Under the pieces are notes generated by a model that made no database searches, was not told the origin of the DNA, and saw nothing but the letters and a program-made list of their open reading frames with translations. This document shows positions 33,888 through 47,726 of a stretch of DNA of 64,000 nucleotides, piece by piece; position 1 is the stretch's first letter, and each line of letters starts with the position of its first letter. Where the stretch lies: NCBI RefSeq assembly GCF_002775205.1, contig NC_036450.1, positions 10,458,979 through 10,522,978 on the forward strand. Reading direction: 5' to 3'. This DNA comes from Xiphophorus maculatus. Lineage: Eukaryota > Chordata > Actinopteri > Cyprinodontiformes > Poeciliidae. Made by a program: the position numbers and the translations under genes.

Positions 33888-36179
33888 GTCAGTCATCTGC
33901 AACACACACATGCATGCACTCAAATGCACATACTTCCTATAAAGTTTGGAAGAGTCTTTAAGTATTACATTTAGTGAGACTTGATTTTTTTTTCCCATCA
34001 TACAAAAAATATCCATTCATGAGTCATCATCATTAACTTTTATTTAACAAGGATAAAAACATCTTGAGATGAGAAATCTCTTTTACAAGAGTGTCCTGGT
34101 AAACATGTCCATCTATCCCTTTCAATCCATCCATCCATCCATGGGCCACTTCAGCCCATTCATCCAGCTGTCCAGTCACTTTGTGTTTTATTTGTAATCA
34201 AAAATGGTCTGTAAAAAAGCTAAGGGATTCTTAAAACTTTGGCCTAGAAAGTGAACCTTACGCAGGATAATGCACATATAGACAGATTCTGTTCTGGTTT
34301 TTCTTACGCTGCTCCTTTGTCCTACTTTCTTGTTTGTTGTTTTCCCTTTCTGCCCGTTTAGCATTCTGTCCGTTACTGGGGCTACAGGCAGTGTCACCTT
34401 TCCATTTTATCTATCATCCATAGACACAATCTTATTGTCATTCAGACTACACACCATACGGCGCACACCAGGAGGAAATATTGTTGCAGTGACTCTGAAA
34501 GACAGAATCCTAAGTTGATAATAATGAAAAATGTATACCAATTCTTATACATTAAAAAGAAAAGTTAAACATTGCACCTTGCATTTGTGTGAAATATTCA
34601 ACTGTTACAACTGTTTAGAATCAGAGGAACATCTCCCACACTCTGCATACGGTACATATGCGCAATTTATTTCTCACACTTCCCATGCCTTTAAGGTTCC
34701 TGTTCCCATTTCAAGCTGCTTTTGGCTCAAACAGCATTCATCAGTCTGCAGCTCAACAGAGCCACTGTCTATGGAGGAACTTTCTGTTTCCTACCTTCCC
34801 GGTCCCTCTCCAGTCTTTGCCTCGCAGCTTCTTTTGTCATTCTGCAAACAGCATGAAAACACTTTGAGCCCAGAAGGAGTTGGCACCTCTCATTCATTAC
34901 ACCGTTGGTTTGTGGAGCAAGGATCATTATCATGACTACCCTCATCATCATAAGTGTGCAGCTTCAGCTAACATGATGTGACCTAAATGATTTGAGTAAA
35001 CATTATACAAGTCCTGGTAAATAAGAATTTTCCTTAGAAATTAAATCCAACTTTTGCTGCAGGAAAATCCAAACACAAATAGCAGCCTGATTGGTCTGTG
35101 TGCACAGGAATCGAGTCATGCATCTCAGTTTAATTCATTTTTATAAATTGGTTCCACAGAGAGCACCATGAACGTTGAAGTCTTTGGGTTTTCAAAGAGT
35201 GCAGCATCTCTGCTTTGTGGCTGCTACAATATGAATCTGAATCTTAATACCCAATTAAATACATTAAACATACAAGAGTAGCAAATTAAAGTTCCCTCTC
35301 ATTTGGCGTTTTATTTGAAAAACTTTCATTTGGATGGAGCAAACAAAAAGCCCTGTGAATACAGTTTTAATTCAATTAATTTGATTATTACTTAATGAAA
35401 TAAAAGCTTTCTCTAGCTGGCTTTGCATAAGAATTCAAGTACAAGTTTTAGTGTGATATGGAAAATCAGCCATATCAGTCTTTTCAGTTACTCAGCAGGG
35501 AGCACAGAGATGTATTTTGTAGATTATGAGAAAGAAACGGAAACTCTCAGTGAGTGAGTGATTAGAATAATGCATATAAATTTACACATTTATTCACACT
35601 GCATTATAGCCCACATGCCATGCAATGATGCGTTTCTGCAGGAATACTCTTTGATCTACTTACTGGTAAGTATTCAAGCAGAGATACATCAAACCATCAG
35701 CCAAAGATTTAGATTAACCGATTTTAGTTTGATCAGCTCTGATTAGTGACTGGGAGGCAAAATACTGGCTGACTCAAAGTTAAGACCATCCAACATTTTT
35801 GGTCTTAAACACATCAACCAGCCACATATAATTTGCTTTGAGATTTCTAAAAAATGGATAAAGGACATACAACTTCTATCAAAAAACCTGAAGTATAGTT
35901 CTTAGAAAAAACTAGCTTCATAAGCTAGGTTTCATTTAGCAATACGGCCATTTTAGTTTGGTTTGTCTTGTTGCTGTTGTTTTCCTTTGTTTTGAGTTTG
36001 AATTTTTTGAGACACAATGTACTTCAAGTGCTAATTATTAGCACTTTCTTAATCTTGATATTGTTTGGAAAAATTGCACATAAAGAGATTAGTTAAAAAT
36101 GTTATTGGGACTAAATTCTCTGTTGTGATTTTCACATAGGGTTAACTGTGATAATGTCACTGAGTCATTCATTGACTTT

Positions 36180-37275
36180 TTATTGAACATAAGCCACCCA
36201 AATAAGGTTATTTTTCAGCATCTCAATTGTATTTGAGTCAAGACTTTTACTGGTCCATTCCAAAACTTACACTTTAGTTTGTCATTTAGAGACGGTGTTG
36301 CTGCTGTGTTTTGGACTGTTGTCCTGCTGCATAAGCCAAGTGTGCCAGAGCTTATTTGCCAAAATTGATGGCTAGTCATTCAGCTTCAGGACATTCTGGT
36401 TGAGAGCAGAATTTATGGTTCTGTCATTACAAGTTGTCCAGGTCCTCAAACAGCAATTCTGCCTTAGAGCATTAAACTACCAATACTGAGCATTGTTGTG
36501 GTTCTTGTTTTTCTTTTTTTTTTCCAGAAATGTTTTAAAGTAGATCAAACGTTGTGTACACCTTTCATAAGGTTCCACTTTAATAAAAATTAAGTTGGTC
36601 ATCCAGATGTTTTTGGCAAATATGTATTGCCAGCTGTCCCATGGATTCCGTTTTGGAACAGTCTCTCTTATAATGTTTATGCATGAAAACTGGATTTATC
36701 TAAGGCAAGTTAAAGTTATGCAGGGTTCTTTTATGACCTCGTCGATTAGTCGTCCATGAGCTTCTGGAGTAATTTTGGTTGTCCACTGTTCTGCGTTTTC
36801 TCCATTTGATGGTAATGAATCTCACTGCAGCTCATTCTAGTCCCGAAGTCTTAAAAATGGCTCTGCAATCCTTTCCACACAGATGAAAGGTCAATGATGT
36901 TGTTTGTCATGTGCTCTTGAATTCTTTTAGATCAAGGCATGATGTGTTGCTGCTTGACATCTTTTAGCCTTCATGTTATTGGACAGAATCTATTGAAGTG
37001 ATTTGTGGTTTTCTTCATGGCTGCCAGGGGTCAGGTCTGGGTGTGGCTGGTGAAATTTACTTCAGCTTTCCAAAACAGTGTAGTTGATCACTTAATTAGT
37101 GAATTAAAAAAGTGGAGGTTATTACTTGTTTTAATATCGGTTAAGTATAATTTAATAAATTACTCATAATTTAAAAGGTACTTTTTGTATTTAATCAGTT
37201 TCTTTGTTTGATTTAAAAGTTGGCGGAGTAGTGAAAACTGAAATATGCAAGAGGCCAAATACTTTTACACAGCAC
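36180..37275 (-). mobile_element. Decayed Tc1/mariner-type transposon with transposase remnant
   Basis: Read on the minus strand, the element starts near 36940 with MP-stop-SKRIQEHM, matching the MPRSKEIQEQ-type start of a fish Tc1-like transposase. It ends near 36216-36268 with VLEWTSKSLDSNTIEML, matching the Tc1 signature W.SQSPDLNPIE.L around the last catalytic acid. Many stops and indels lie between. The flank GGCCAAATACTTTTACACAGC at about 37252-37272 resembles the usual element terminus. Inactive. Confidence 0.75.
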
Positions 37276-38449
37276 TCTAACTAAATTATCTTCATTTTGT
37301 TAGCTACACAAGTAAAAATACATTAAAATCCTGAAGTTCTAACAGAACTCATCAGCTCTTCTTCACTATGGCTCTTGACATTGACTATTGATTTTCGCAG
37401 CATCAGATCTGTTTTTGCACGCACTTGCATCATCAGTCCCCATTGTTCTGCATCTGTGGTAAATGAGATGGACCTCTGGACACTTCAGAGATGAGCCAGA
37501 CTGTGGCAGAACATGAGGGCCAATGATCCTGTGGAGAATGATTTATTTATGGAGGCAAGATCTGGTGTTAGTGTCAGGATTATTAAATGTTACCACATCT
37601 GTAGCTAACTACACAGCTGTTGTCAAAGTGGATTTAACACGAGGGGAACTAAGTTGGTACAGAAAGTGTTTCCACATATTACACTCTCAATGAAGTCAAT
37701 ATGAGTGTGCTTGTGGAATATGATGGCATTTGAAGTGGTAACAGTTTAAGATTTATTTTAATCTGTCAAATATTAAGGAAACTATAAGCAGAAACCTCTG
37801 CAAAACAATATTTTGCTTCAACAAACACAATCCTCAACTAAGAAAGATGTAGGATGATGATATAATTGGAGCTACAGTAAACAAGTCCATTCTTGTCCAA
37901 AGCAAGAACCTGGTGGTGAATTAATTATTGTGGATATCCGTGCTGATTTAGTTTATGTAGAAGCAACTATGGTAACTACAACTGGGACAGAAACTCATGG
38001 AGGCAATTAAAATGTATTAGTCACCTCTAGCATTTCTTACCCCCCAAACAATATTAACGTTGGAATCTATAGGGACAAAAAACAATCTATAATTCTGCCT
38101 AAATTAGAAATAGCAATGAAAATGGTGGCTACACCTTCATTTGGATCAATAAGCAATCAAATGCAGAGTGACTCAACTTCCAAGTGGATTAAAAATACAG
38201 CAATAATGATCGAGGAATCAGCATAACCAAAGTTGACCAACCTGGTCTTTAATATTCTTTAAAAAAAAGAAAAGAAAACTAAAGCAAAATCACTGGAGGA
38301 GTAAACAGAAAGCAGCACAGATTTACTGTCTAGATAAACAAAACAAAAAGTATCAGCATAATATCTTAAACATTTTGTTTTTTAATGTCTGACAGCTAAC
38401 ACTTAACCATTGTAAACTGAACACTTTAGGCTTAGATTTAAGAGGTTCA

Positions 38450-38660
38450 ATCCTTCCAATTTCTTCACTCTGTTTATCCATGCATTGTCTCTTGGGGGCT
38501 AATGTCTACCTCCAAGCAGTGAGTGGGGGAAGATGGGGTAAAACTAGGTTGTCTGTTAATGTAGGTTCAATGCAGAGATATGTGAGACAAGCAAGTGTTC
38601 ACACACAGATTCAGAGGGCAGGGACATTTAGGAATCTATAGACCAATGTAAACGGCATTT
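38450..38660. mobile_element. Decayed interspersed repeat, same family as 23340-23520
   Basis: TTCACACACAGATTCAGAGGGCAGGGACATTTAGG..TAGACCAATGTAA follows, with many changes, the consensus ACACACACATTCACACCT..GGCAATTTAGAGAGACCAATTAA. Very diverged. Confidence 0.35.
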
Positions 38661-40437
38661 TAAAAGGGCTAAACTGTCACTAAAGAAGATAGTACAGTGT
38701 TTGTAGTATGTCATTTAACAGAGAGCACACAAGACAACAACATAAAATAAATTGGAGAAAAACAAAAATGGGACTGATCTGAACAACTGGGGTGAGTCCA
38801 GTTCTGTGTGATGTCAGTCTTTGGTTGTTCCAATGTACATGGTACAAATCACCAGGAAACACATCAACAAACAGGCCAGAGAGAGACGTGAAATCAACTA
38901 TCATTTAGCCATCCATTTGTGGGAGTGGATGTAAATTTTTGAGCTTGTATCTGTAATTGTAACCCTATTTTGGATCAGAGAAAATCTTTTGCACGTCATC
39001 AGAACTTACCAAAGCACCATTAATAAATAAACTGAAAATGTTTTTGCAACATTCAGAGAGCTATTTTGAGTGTAGCCTTTTGTATGTAAGGTTGCTCATT
39101 ACAATGCTTAATGAATTAAAATAGGTGTGCGATTCTGGAAAAATGTCCATTTATCCCAGCGGGCCTGAAATATTCTCTGATCCTGTAGCTGATATGTTTC
39201 TTATGAAAAATAATTAAAACATTTACTCTTGGCTGCTTGAAACATCTGAATCAGCTTTCTCTTGTTGCAGATGATGATTGAAAAATAACTATTTTACTGT
39301 GTGTTAAGACAGCCATTTGTTGCTGCTGTTCTTTGATTTCAGTCAGGTAATGTCTTGAAAGTGCAACCTGTCTCTTTATTTGTATTGACGGGCACTAATT
39401 ACATAAACTATCATCCTGCCACACTTTTTGCCATTCTGGTAGAATCCTACAGTTGTAATTACTGCAGTAAGTGGTGCGTTTAAGCGTTTAATGCGATGCA
39501 CGGAGAGGTTGTTTTATTAATGGATAAAGGGTCACGGTTCCATACAAGCTGTTACATTTTTACCAAGGACATTTCGTTTCCAGAAAAAAAATCAGATCAA
39601 ATAGCATGTGTTTATTTCAAGGATAATACTGCCTTGGTAAAGGTAAGGGCTCCGTTTTCTTTTACTCCACTTAGAAGCTTTACTCTGTTCTCTATGCTGT
39701 GTTGCAGCACGGCTTTCTGGTTCAGTCTGCAGCAATGAAAGCTCATATTGAGTCATAAATTAGCTATATTGCTCTGCCAAATCCAACAGGCTGCTCTCAG
39801 ACATGATAAACTCAGATAGAAATGTGAAATAAAATGTGTAAGAAAATGGCTTCTCTAAAAGTGGCTCTACTATATCACAACAATATCATAAAAAAAAGGT
39901 TTTAATTTAATGCATATGCAATTTTGTTCAGCTCTGCTTTCACAACAGTTGCTTATTTGTGGTGTTAAAATAGAAACCTACCTATGTTTATACTTATCAA
40001 GTGATTAAACAGAACATGCACAAGTTTGCTGGCAAATTATTAAGCACCTCTGGAGCTAATTATGGATGTTTATCATTTACTGGAGGGAATCTGCTTTGTT
40101 CAGCCTGACTTAAGGTGAGACAGGTTAAAGAAGCCTGAGCAAATTAGCATTCTGTGATCAAGCAACACAATTTTAAGCACAACCTCAAGGAGCTCCTGTC
40201 TGTGAAAAAGGTGAATGAGAATGTGACTCTAGAGGTGCTCATTTAATCAATTATGCACAGCAGATGATGGACTGCACAGTTAATATTGTAACAAATACTT
40301 TTCAAAGTTTAGGAACAGTGGAGTTATAGGAACACAAACCTATGAAGTAAACAAGGGCTGGTTGGCTCTGAGTGCCAGTTAGGAAGACACGGTTAAGGCT
40401 ACATAATATTACTGTAGAACATGTGCCAAACCTGGCT

Positions 40438-41160
40438 AGGGGTGCACAGATTGCATTTTTGTGACTGATCACAATCTTTAAATAACCTGACTTGTGGAGG
40501 TGGTTATGATCAGTTTTACTTGCAAGTATTGGCTGATTATTTAGATAGGCCCAAAAAATCCAACCCAACCCAAACCCGTAGACAATGTGTCGGAGACCCA
40601 ATCCAACTCCACTAATTAACTTTAATTGTATGTCCGAACCTAAATAAACCCAACGTATTATAATTATGTTTTTACTGCTTTCATTTTTAGGACATAATTT
40701 GAGTAATCAGTGTAACTTCTCTCATTTTTAGCTTTTGTTTAACGTCTTCCGGCACCATTTTGTGGCAACGCAGAGTGATTGATGGGAGCGCAGCACGGTG
40801 GAGCTGTGTGCGCTTTGTGCCAGTGTGCTGCACTTGTTACAATCTAATGAACTTCTGCCCCTTTATTTCCTCAACTGCCAACTCCTATATTTTGACAATA
40901 GTAAGTAGATTAACATAACTTTGTATTGTATATTCTTGTTTGATTTTCTCTGTGCTGGATGTATTGCAGGCTTATTAAAAGCATCACAGAACTCAAGCCC
41001 CACTTGACCCGACCATCAAGCAAATAATTTTGGTCCGGTCCTGCCCGAATTATGGGTCATGTTCTGGCTTTACCCATAAATCTAAACTCTTAACACCTGA
41101 TCACCGATCATCCAACATTTAATAAATGAATGCAGATTTATCGATGTACCCATGAACTTT
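40438..41160. mobile_element. hAT-like remnant with GTGCAC terminus and a possible nested insertion
   Basis: The left end GGGGTGCACAGATTGCATTTTTGTGACTGATCAC and the right end (reverse complement) TGGGTACATCGATAAATCTGCATTC..GATCGGTGATCAG share order and motifs but are diverged. Between them a block rich in CCCAACCCAAACCCG at about 40560 and GACCCGACC..CCTGCCCGAA at about 41005 looks like a second inserted element. A sister element is at 58874-59649. Confidence 0.45.
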
Positions 41161-42235
41161 ACATTTAATTTTAATGCGGCATTGTTGTTTTTTTGCTTTT
41201 TGCTTTATTTAACATTTCATGATATCTAAAATCTTACTTTTAGACAGAAATCCTATTCAAGATATTATTTAAATTTCTCAATATTGGTAAAATTTGTATT
41301 AACCAGGTAGCTTTATGTTCAGATATTTTTAGACAAACAGGCTGTTTTATGATGTGGAAATGTTTACACATATGTTTCTATAGCATGGTTGTGTTGACAT
41401 TTCCACTTAGATTTTTTTAAAGTGTTTATGTATCAACACTGACTTTTTATTTGCCATCTCTAGTATGATAGGGAACATGGAGCTGTTACACAATCAGTAT
41501 ATTTTTAAACCGTGCATTTCTTAACCCCCCACATCTCTACTAAACTGCTTTCAGCTAATTACGTAAACTGTGTTTTGACTGAGTCATGTTTGTTTGAATC
41601 ATAGCTTTGATTCACCTGATTCCTATCATGAAAAAAAAAATCTGTTTTGATCTCAGCTGCCTTAGAGCTTAAAAGCAGACACATCCATTACTTTTCTACC
41701 TCTATTCACTAGTGTGTAACTGAATTGCTTTCATGCAAGGTCAAAGCAGTGATTTGAAGTTCTTTTTACAACTCTGAGGCCAAGGTCACTTTTTTACTCT
41801 CCAGTTTTTGCAGGTAAATGGGAAATTATTAGTGATAAAATCATAACATACATTTTTTTGTCATTTTAATCATAAATGGTCAGTAATTAGTTCTACATGT
41901 TCATCAAAGTTTATATAACAGGTTTGGTAAGATGCTATGATAATTTGTAATTAGCTGATAAAATCTAGAATAATGTTCCTTAAAGAGGCTTGGGCTGTCA
42001 TCAGTTTTGGTATCAAGTATTTATGAGGTAATGGAAAGCACACTACTCACTGAAACTAAGTTCAGTGATACTGAATGGTCGTAATGGCTACATATGAAGC
42101 TGTTCTATTTATTTCCAAAGGCAAACTTTGACATAAGTTCTTTATACTGTAAGAGATTCATCTTTTTCATATTAACCTACTTTACAAAAATATAAAAAGG
42201 AAAATTGGTTTACATACTTCTCCTTAGGGTATACA

Positions 42236-42266
42236 GAGAAGTAGACACGATACGAGTCTACTTCTC
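42236..42266. repeat. Perfect 11-bp inverted repeat
   Basis: Arms GAGAAGTAGAC and GTCTACTTCTC with a 9-nt spacer, in tnks intron 4. No element borders seen. Confidence 0.8.
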
Positions 42267-44388
42267 ATACAGCTATGTCAATGGTTTGTTCCAACATGTT
42301 TCTTTGTCTTATCACTTTTCTGTTAATGTGAAAGTGACTCGACTCAGTTGTTTGGTTAATTAAAAATAATTTCTAAGTACTGACTGGTGCTAATATTCAG
42401 TAATGCCTGGAGCTTGGGTTCATTCCAAGTGCAACAACTAGCTAAGGCACTTGTACACTAACAGCCTGAAAAATCACTTTAGCAAACTGTGGATAAGTAA
42501 TTGGGGAAAAAAAACAAAGTAATGATGTGAGAAGTCTCAGGGGAGCCGATGTTGGATCACCGCAGGAACTTTCCTTTACATCAGTCTGCTCTGTCGCTGC
42601 TGATTGATCTTTTTCTGCCCAGAAAGCAGTGATTAGGACACTTTCATCAAGTTGCGTCTGCCCTTGAACACTCCCCCTTGGATCCAATGATCTCTCAGCC
42701 ACACTTTTTTTTCCTCCTCATCAGCTAATGTGTTGTTTAATGAGCTTGCAACTACAGCACCCGTCCCCCTTCGCTCTTCATCTTTTCATCAGCCACAGTC
42801 TCTGGTCTCACTCTCTTTGACACTTTGTCCATACTTTTTTATTTTCTCCCCCGCTGGTGTTTCTGATTACTTTCACTTATTCCATTTCAGCACTTGAAAT
42901 ATTACACTTGGACCCATCCTCTGCCAGTCTGACAGGAGCACATGACTCGAAACCCTTTCAGTTGAACCGTTGGGTAATCTTCAGCCAACCACCCACACGC
43001 TAAAGTGAAGATTACACTGCCAAACATCACCGCCAAAATTTTATAAACCCAGTATGAGGATAGGTGTTTTATCAAGCATATTCAGCCAAATTAAGTGATT
43101 TTTACTGGGAGGAAAAAAAAACCCTGCTGAGTTCATTACATCCATCTGTCACTGGTTGGGTTAATAATGTTTCTAAGTTCTTGGTGTTTTACTGCTCAAT
43201 TGTAGAAAGTTGATTCTATTAAATTTCTAAAGACCAGTAAATAACCTATATTCAACAATATATTATATATACATATATATTACTATCCGTTAGACACCGT
43301 GAAAGAAACAAGTGAAGCAGTGACTTCACCACTACAATGATCAGATGAAAAAGTAAAAGGTGCTTGTGTTCAACTCGAACACAAACGATGTGAATAACAT
43401 TTAATGCACAAAGACAAATCTAGAGGCCGACTGAATCTCTGTGGCTTCAAAATCTTCACACTGTTCCATTTTTAACTAGCCATAACAGACAAAAAGCATG
43501 AAAAACAAATGCAATGTGAGGATGTTTATATTCACACCTTTTTGTTTCTTCTCTACTTGCATTGCTATAATTACCAATAAACTCTCTCAACTTAAAATAA
43601 TGCAAATAAATACGGGTGGGTCATTATTTATTGTCAGTGAATAACTTATGTCTTGTGGGGTGTTTTTTATTTTTATGAGAAATATATTTACAAAAGGCTG
43701 GTCTACATATCTGAATGGTGAAGCTTAAACAGAAGGAAGGGTAGCATCTACATTTAGTATGTTTAGATTTCTGAAAAAACCTTATCTAGTTTTTAATGAC
43801 TTTTAGTATCAGTCTTATTTTCTACTCTTGTTTTTGTAGTTGGCATCATGTAACATTAGGAAATTTGTGTCCCATTTACTTTTCTGTAGGAGAAGAAACC
43901 CAACAATCCTAATTGAGGGTTCCTACAAAGTCTTAACCACTCCTGAAATGTTCCACTTAAAGTAAAATATTGAAGTTTGAAAGGTTTTAATGTAGGAGAC
44001 AAAAATAACTATTAATATTCATTTGTGTGAACTGTGAGTGTTCAGATTTTAGGAGTGAACGAAATGCTGGAATGAATATTCACTCAGAAGAGAAATTAGA
44101 CCAGAAAGAGCGACAGTCCATTAGCTCCTCTTAATTACCTCTATTGCTATTCAAAGATCAGCTGCTTCTTCGCCTTGAAAATCAATTCTTTTCTCTGGGC
44201 CAAGTCACCACACACACTCCGACACGCACACGGAAGAATTTCTCCTTGATCCACAATTTTTCATACTTATACCAGACCCACAACTCAAGTTCAACTTTTT
44301 GCTCCAGTTGCCATGAAATGTAAATATACTTAAAGTGACGGTAACACAAAAAATGAATAAAAGGTACATTTAAAAAACTTTTAATTTA

Positions 44389-44560
44389 GAGATCCACCAA
44401 TCAAACTTTTATGGTAGATTACCAATTGCCAATTTTTAACCTGGGCTATTAGGGCGTGAGCACTGATTTGGAGAAACAAAATCAAACATTTGAGTTTCTG
44501 AGCATTTGGTCATCAAGCAGAGCTGATCCAGCTGAACTTCATATGGTTGCATCGGTGCAA
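44389..44560. mobile_element. Fragment of the GTGCACC/GATCACCGATC hAT-like family
   Basis: GAGATCCACCAATCAAACTTTTATGG..GATTACCAATTGCCAATTTTTAACCTGGG follows the inner-end pattern (GCACCGATCAAxTTTTxTGGCCGATCACCGATCGCC) of the family seen at 58874. Only one end is recognised. Confidence 0.35.
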
Positions 44561-45522
44561 CTAAGATGTCATATTTTTCAATTGGCAGATCTGCAGCCGT
44601 TTTGTACTGCTTAAATTCCCTTCTTATAATTGTCTGACCAATTTAAGTTTCTCTATAGCTGATATTTATACCTTATATATTTACAAACCAGATTGACTCT
44701 TGTATCCATCTTCTATCATTCTGTTGTTTTATTGACTTAGGTTTTTTGTTGATTGTGAATTGGGTAGCTAACTGATTAAGCAATGTGTAACTAGTTTGTA
44801 TTTTTATGAGTGCTGTGGAAACAACTGAAGTGTTCAGTGAGTGAAAACACTGTAATCTGGATGACAACAAAGAGAGACGTCGTATTTTGAGCTACAGCTG
44901 CTCATTCAAGCTGAAAGAATCACAGCGACTGTCACATCAGAGCTGGCATATCTCAAGATGTCCGTTCTAAATTGGTATTGACAAAGCAGGACTTCGACTT
45001 TTTGCTCTCCGAATTGATCTAAGGGAATAGACTTCAGATGAGGATGACTTTCTCTCTCTTTGATGCAAAGCTTTAGACAGGCGCAGGGGGTTGTAGGGTT
45101 GCTCAGTATCTGTCAGAAACTGCAAGACAACATCAATGTGACATTTTATATAACTGGTTTCTACAGACCTGTGAAGGTCCAGGATTCACTTGGGAATAAT
45201 ATGTCAAAAAGTGTGACCGTGTTTTCTTCAAGGTTGTACATACTGAAGCAGCCTGGAACAAGTAAACAGATCAGAATTGTTTTCATTTTTGTTATTCCAC
45301 CTGCTTACTTAATTCCGCTACAACCTTGACACTTTAATAATGCTATTCTCACATACCACAAAATGGTACCTAAACAAATTTGTTCAAGTGTGTGAAAAGG
45401 TAACAATGCATGCATTTGTTTTTGTTTCTTAAGTCACCAGGTAGTGACACACTCCTGACCCAACCACAAAGTGACCATAATGTGCTAATTTGTCAGAAAA
45501 AACTGCTTTGTTAGAAAAAAAA

Positions 45523-45530
<8 letters not shown>

Positions 45531-45588
<58 letters not shown>
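45531..45588. repeat. (TA)n microsatellite
   Basis: Nearly 60 bases of pure TA, preceded by TGTGTGTG. It provides the TA target for the Tc1 derivative that follows; TATATAT resumes beyond that element at 45953. Confidence 0.95.
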
Positions 45589-45591
<3 letters not shown>

Positions 45592-45952
45592 TACAGACCA
45601 AAAGTTTGGACACACCTTTCTAATTCAATGGGTTTTCTTTATTTTCATGACTATTTATAAGGCAAGAAATCCCACTTATTAACCTGACAGGGCACACCTA
45701 TGAAGTGAAAACCATTTCAGGTGACGACCTCTTGAAGCTCATCAAGAAAATGCAGAGTGTGTCCAAAGCAGTAATCAAAGCAAAAGGTTGCTACTTTGAA
45801 GAAACTAGAATATAAGGGGTATTTTCAGTTGTTTTACACTTGTGTTATTCATAGTTTTGATGCCTTCAGTGTGAATCTACAATGTCAATAGTCATGAAAA
45901 TAAAGGAAACTCATTGAATTAAAAGGTGTGTCCAAACTTTTGGTCTGTACTG
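45589..45952 (+). mobile_element. 364-bp Tc1/mariner deletion derivative with 65-bp terminal inverted repeats
   Basis: Left repeat 45589-45653 starts CAGTACAGACCAAAAGTTTG; right repeat 45889-45952 is its reverse complement with one indel and few changes. TA lies at both borders (45587-45588, 45953-45954), as expected for Tc1. The interior keeps the C-terminal end of a transposase frame (GDDLLKLIKKMQSV, then SKAVIKAKG.YFEE) followed by TAA at about 45813. The catalytic domain has been deleted, so it cannot move itself. The close match of the ends suggests a fairly young insertion. Confidence 0.9.
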
Positions 45953-47726
45953 TATATATATATTTTTTTACCAATTTTTACAAACTCAAAACTATTGTCA
46001 CTAGCAAAGCTCAGGATCAGCTACAACCACTTAGTTGTTTTGTTTTACCACTAATGTGCCACTGCCAATTGTTGTGGTATATGAATTTGCACCATTAGAG
46101 TAAAAGGAAAAGTAAACATAATTGTTAACATTCAGTAAATAGCACATGTACCGAACAAATGCAGCGTTTTTATATATGAACTCTCGCAGAATATTTATAT
46201 GCAGAACTAAGTGCAAAATGCAGCGTTCTGTTTCTTAACTTTAAAATGTGACACCAAACCAGAGATGACCCCCAGCTGTCACTGAACTCTGCTACATAAG
46301 TTTCTCATGCGACCATTAAGATTAAATCTTCAAAACTTCTTTTGAAACTTCATCTGAATGAAGAAAATACAAAAATAAACAACTTTACTTGAGCTTTTTT
46401 GTTTCTCAAGAATTTACCATCAGATGGTCATGGTTATTTTTTTCAGCTTCTGGAGAAAGTTCCAGATGGCAGAAACACAGAAAGGTTGTCTTGATGGAGC
46501 TGCTAGCTGGCATGAAATGGTCAAGAAAAATGTGTTCTCTGACTATTTAATGGCTCTCAGACATTTTTATATTGTATCCCTGTCATCTTGTCACAGCTGG
46601 AACATCTACTAATCTAATTTTTTCCCCTCCTGCCAGACAGATTTTTTCTTGTCCCTTGGAATCAATTAGAGTTTGTGTCCACCGTGTGCTGCCTCTTACA
46701 CTAACAGAGCTCAATAGAAGCTCCTGGTGCTGTGCGACTGGAGCGAAAAGGGAAAACAAATATAACTTATTCGAAGCTGCGTTCCTGTCTCTCCATGAAG
46801 GTTTAGTGCTCCTGCGGCACCAAGATTGCGAGGATCCGACATGAGCAAACACTTCTCTGTTGTAAATAACGTGAAAAAGAAATTGACGCTGTGAGGAAAG
46901 GTCCATAGTGGGCAGACAGATTTAACACAGAGGAAAATTGGGCTGCGCTCTTTAACGAACGCAGGCGGAAAATGATCAGATACTGTAGTTAGAGGTGCCA
47001 TGGGCGTCTGGGAGATGGAGAGAACGCCAATAAAAAGAAAGAACCTTCATTGATGTCAAAAGAGGGAACAAAACAATGTCAGGGAAGATGAAGAAACCTT
47101 CTGGTCTGGCTGACAGATAAAGAGATGAATTGATGCGACTTCCAGTGAATGTGAAGAAACTGGAAGAAAAGGGATGGTTGACGGGAGCATATGGAAATCA
47201 TGCACACAAAGAGCCGCTGTGAAAGCTCCCTCCTGCTAATGCACAGATTAGTCTCACACCTTTAAGTGCGTATGACAGAGAGAAAGTGAATTTGTGTTGC
47301 TTTCAGCTCCTTATCTGAGACAAACCCATTGATTACCATGAGGACTGCTGTTCGATTGGTCCCCTGTGATGAATGAACCCCAGTCTTAGTTCCCCTGAGA
47401 TGCTCTGTCTCTTTCATAAACCCAGACAGATTTTTCTTTCACTATCTTAAAAGGAACAAAAAAAAGGGGGATACCCTAGTGAAAAGAGGCAAAGCAAAAA
47501 TAATATGTATTTTTATATTATGTGTGCGATGCTTTTTCAGAGTTCACTCACCCCATTTGGGCTCTCTTCCTGCAGCTGAAATTGGCTAGTTTTCCACATC
47601 GCTACACAGCTCCACAACTCAAAATGAATGATGGTCAGCCGCTGTGCAAGAGTAAACTGACAATAAAATGAATTAAAATAAAAGTTCAGTGAATTTACAT
47701 GAAAATTAAGACAGGGACTTGAGTGT

